From positions 1 through 25,265 of the forward strand of contig JAJFHC010000312.1 of the NCBI GenBank assembly GCA_021775835.1: a stretch of DNA of 25,265 bases, written 5' to 3'. How positions within the stretch are numbered: the stretch's first letter is position 1; each line of letters opens with the position of its first letter. Origin of the DNA: Hyphomicrobiales bacterium (GTDB lineage Bacteria > Pseudomonadota > Alphaproteobacteria > Rhizobiales > JAJFHC01). The notes beneath the pieces are model-generated. The model saw only the letters and a program-made list of their open reading frames with translations. It had not been told where the DNA came from and did not search any database. Positions 23,577 through 25,265 of the stretch are shown here, one piece after another. The translations under genes and the position numbers were made by a program.

Positions 23577-25265
23577 TATGTTTCCTTTACTTGCTCATCT
23601 TGCTGATCCGGCAGTTGTTCTTCACTGTTCTGGGCCGCATCGAGCTTTGATGTTTTGTTGGCGTGTTTGGGTTTCTCCATCAGGCGAAATGCCAGACGGA
23701 CCAACGCACCACCATCCGGATTGGAGGAATCATGCAGGCTCAGCCGACCGCCATGCTCTTCCATAATTTTTTTGACAATGGCGAGTCCCAGTCCGGTGCC
23801 CTTCTCGCGCGTCGTCATGTAGGGTTCCACAAGTCTCTGTCGATTTTCTGTCGGCAATCCTAGGCCGTTGTCTTCGACGTCCACGTGGCACCACTGCCCC
23901 TTTTCGTATACCGATACCTTTATCGTTCCTTTGTGTTGCCCATTCTCATTTTGTATTTTGGTTTCAACGCTTTCTGTCGCATTCTTGACCAAGTTTGTTA
24001 TTGCCTGGGTAACCAGACGCCGGTCGAAATCGAGTTCGATCGCCTCGTCGGGAATCTGCGTCTCAAAGGCAATCTCAGAACTGCTGACCCGTTGGAGGAA
24101 GACCGCTTGCTTGGCGGTATCGCAAAGATCCTTCTTCTCCATCACGGCCTTCGGCATTCGGGCAAACGTGGAGAATTCGTCGACCATACGGCCGATGTCG
24201 CCGACCTGACGGACAATCGTTTCGATGCATTGTTCGAATATTTCCCGATCGACCTTGATATCCTTGCTGTATTTCCGTTTCAACCTCTCAGCGGAAAGCT
24301 GAATGGGTGTCAGCGGATTCTTGATTTCATGGGCAATTCGCCGTGCAATGTCGGCCCATGCAGAGTTTCGTTGCGCGGTAACCAGCTCGGTCATGTCATC
24401 GAACGTCACGACATATCCATCTTCATCTTCACTGGACTGTTCACGCGTTACCCGGACCATGAAATTGCGTTCATGATCCTGTTTCTTGAGATTGATCTGC
24501 CCTTCAGCAGAGCCTGATGTTTTCTTCAATGCTTTCTTGAAGATCTGCGCCAGTTCGGGGACCACATCGGCTAGTTTCTGACCGGTGAAGTTCGCCTCCG
24601 ACTGGCTCAAATGTTTTAGAGCGGAGCGGTTCACGAGGGTAACCGTTCCTTCCTTATCAAGTCCGATTACCCCTGCCGTGACACCTGACAGAACCGCCTC
24701 TGTAAAACGACGACGCACATCCAGCATGTGATTTGCACCGACCAGTTCCTGACGCTGTTCTGCAAGCTGGCCGGTCATGAGATTGAAGGTCTTGCCCAGC
24801 GTTGCTAAATCGCCTTCGACCTGGCGCACCGACACCTTGGCGTCGAGATTGCCCTCGGACACTTCCCGGGCCGCACCGATCAGCATGCCGATCGGTGAGA
24901 CGAGCCGGTCGGCAAACCAGAAGCCGAACCAGATCGCCGCCAGCAGGAATATGAGGGCCACCCCCACATACATCAGTGCGAATGTAAGCTGAACCCCATA
25001 GCGGCGTTCTTCCATGGTGTTGTATTCAATTTTGCCTTCCTGAGTCTTTCTGAGGTGCTCAATCACCTTTTGATCGACAAACCTGAAAACAAACAGGTAG
25101 GCGTCGTCGAATACGTTCAACTTGACCAGTGCACGAACCTGATTGGTGGTGCCAGGGCTCATCAGGACAAGTTCTTTTGTGGCCGCCTGTTCCATTGCGT
25201 CTCGCGTGGGACCCTCGAAACTTGCTCCCTTGTCGCGTAAGGCGCTGGAAATAATAGTAAGCTTG
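23576..25265 (-). CDS. ntrY: sensor histidine kinase NtrY, N-terminus cut by window end
   Basis: This is the membrane sensor kinase of the NtrYX pair. The frame is open to the last base of the window, so the first membrane segments and part of the periplasmic domain are missing. Visible parts, in order: the end of the periplasmic region, a transmembrane segment (LTFALMYVGVALIFLLAAIWFGFWF), a HAMP domain (RLVSPIGMLIGAAREVSEGNLDAKV), a PAS domain (VTAGVIGLDKEGTVTLVNRSAL), HisKA with the phospho-accepting His in ARRIAHEIKNPLTP (codon at 24329-24331), and the HATPase_c boxes N (TNLVKNATES), G1 (VEDNGLGLP) and G2 (GTGLGLAIVKKI). The tail is Lys- and Gln-rich. Its TAA overlaps the ntrX ATG by one base. 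Confidence 0.95.
   Translation of the reverse strand, partial: KLTIISSALRDKGASFEGPTRDAMEQAATKELVLMSPGTTNQVRALVKLNVFDDAYLFVFRFVDQKVIEHLRKTQEGKIEYNTMEERRYGVQLTFALMYVGVALIFLLAAIWFGFWFADRLVSPIGMLIGAAREVSEGNLDAKVSVRQVEGDLATLGKTFNLMTGQLAEQRQELVGANHMLDVRRRFTEAVLSGVTAGVIGLDKEGTVTLVNRSALKHLSQSEANFTGQKLADVVPELAQIFKKALKKTSGSAEGQINLKKQDHERNFMVRVTREQSSEDEDGYVVTFDDMTELVTAQRNSAWADIARRIAHEIKNPLTPIQLSAERLKRKYSKDIKVDREIFEQCIETIVRQVGDIGRMVDEFSTFARMPKAVMEKKDLCDTAKQAVFLQRVSSSEIAFETQIPDEAIELDFDRRLVTQAITNLVKNATESVETKIQNENGQHKGTIKVSVYEKGQWCHVDVEDNGLGLPTENRQRLVEPYMTTREKGTGLGLAIVKKIMEEHGGRLSLHDSSNPDGGALVRLAFRLMEKPKHANKTSKLDAAQNSEEQLPDQQDEQVKET

Noticed and set aside
1..25265. Search for CRISPR repeats, tRNA or rRNA genes, toxin-antitoxin pairs, transposases and phage genes
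   Set aside because: No repeat array, cloverleaf, or recognisable mobile-element or defence protein was seen by eye. Weak or very short elements could be missed.

Overview
The window is about 25 kb of a GC-rich alphaproteobacterial chromosome. Two gene blocks point to this group. On the minus strand, ntrY-ntrX-trkA-trkH-hfq-hflX has mazG lying convergent beside it. On the plus strand, rlpA, a D-alanyl-D-alanine carboxypeptidase, tmk, holB, metG, a TatD-family hydrolase and a PhnP-like metallo-hydrolase follow one another. Both orders are familiar from Rhodospirillales and Rhizobiales-type genomes. I cannot name a genus from sequence alone. No rRNA, tRNA, CRISPR array or intact insertion sequence was seen.

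Layout. 1-3099 (minus): a DUF4833 gene cut by the window start, a PAP2-superfamily membrane phosphatase/transferase and an MmgE/PrpD-family enzyme. 3284-10676 (plus): a tight housekeeping run for envelope remodelling (rlpA, PBP5-type carboxypeptidase), dTTP synthesis (tmk), replication (holB), translation (metG), then two metal-dependent hydrolases that overlap by 4 bp. A small hairpin precedes rlpA and a larger one follows it. 10677-13726: a small accessory pocket, mostly minus strand, with two uncharacterised proteins (212 and 131 residues), one intact GNAT acetyltransferase, a broken second copy of its C-terminal half, a probable frameshifted remnant and about 400 bp of apparently non-coding DNA. 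13727-17131 (plus): a DUF3291 protein, a DUF4153 membrane protein and mazG. 17265-25265 (minus): hflX, hfq, trkH, trkA, ntrX and ntrY (cut by the window end). Transcribed right to left, this block links a nitrogen/redox two-component system, potassium uptake, the RNA chaperone Hfq and a ribosome-associated GTPase.

Most of the window is ordinary core genome. The part that rewards a second look is the 10.7-13.7 kb pocket. It holds a partial gene duplication of roughly 84% identity by hand alignment, a truncated copy joined by a 3-nt overlap to an orphan gene, a 12-bp tandem repeat that doubles that orphan gene's Shine-Dalgarno, and a perfect 16-bp AT-only-core palindrome at its left edge. I found no convincing evidence of a complete new multi-gene system.
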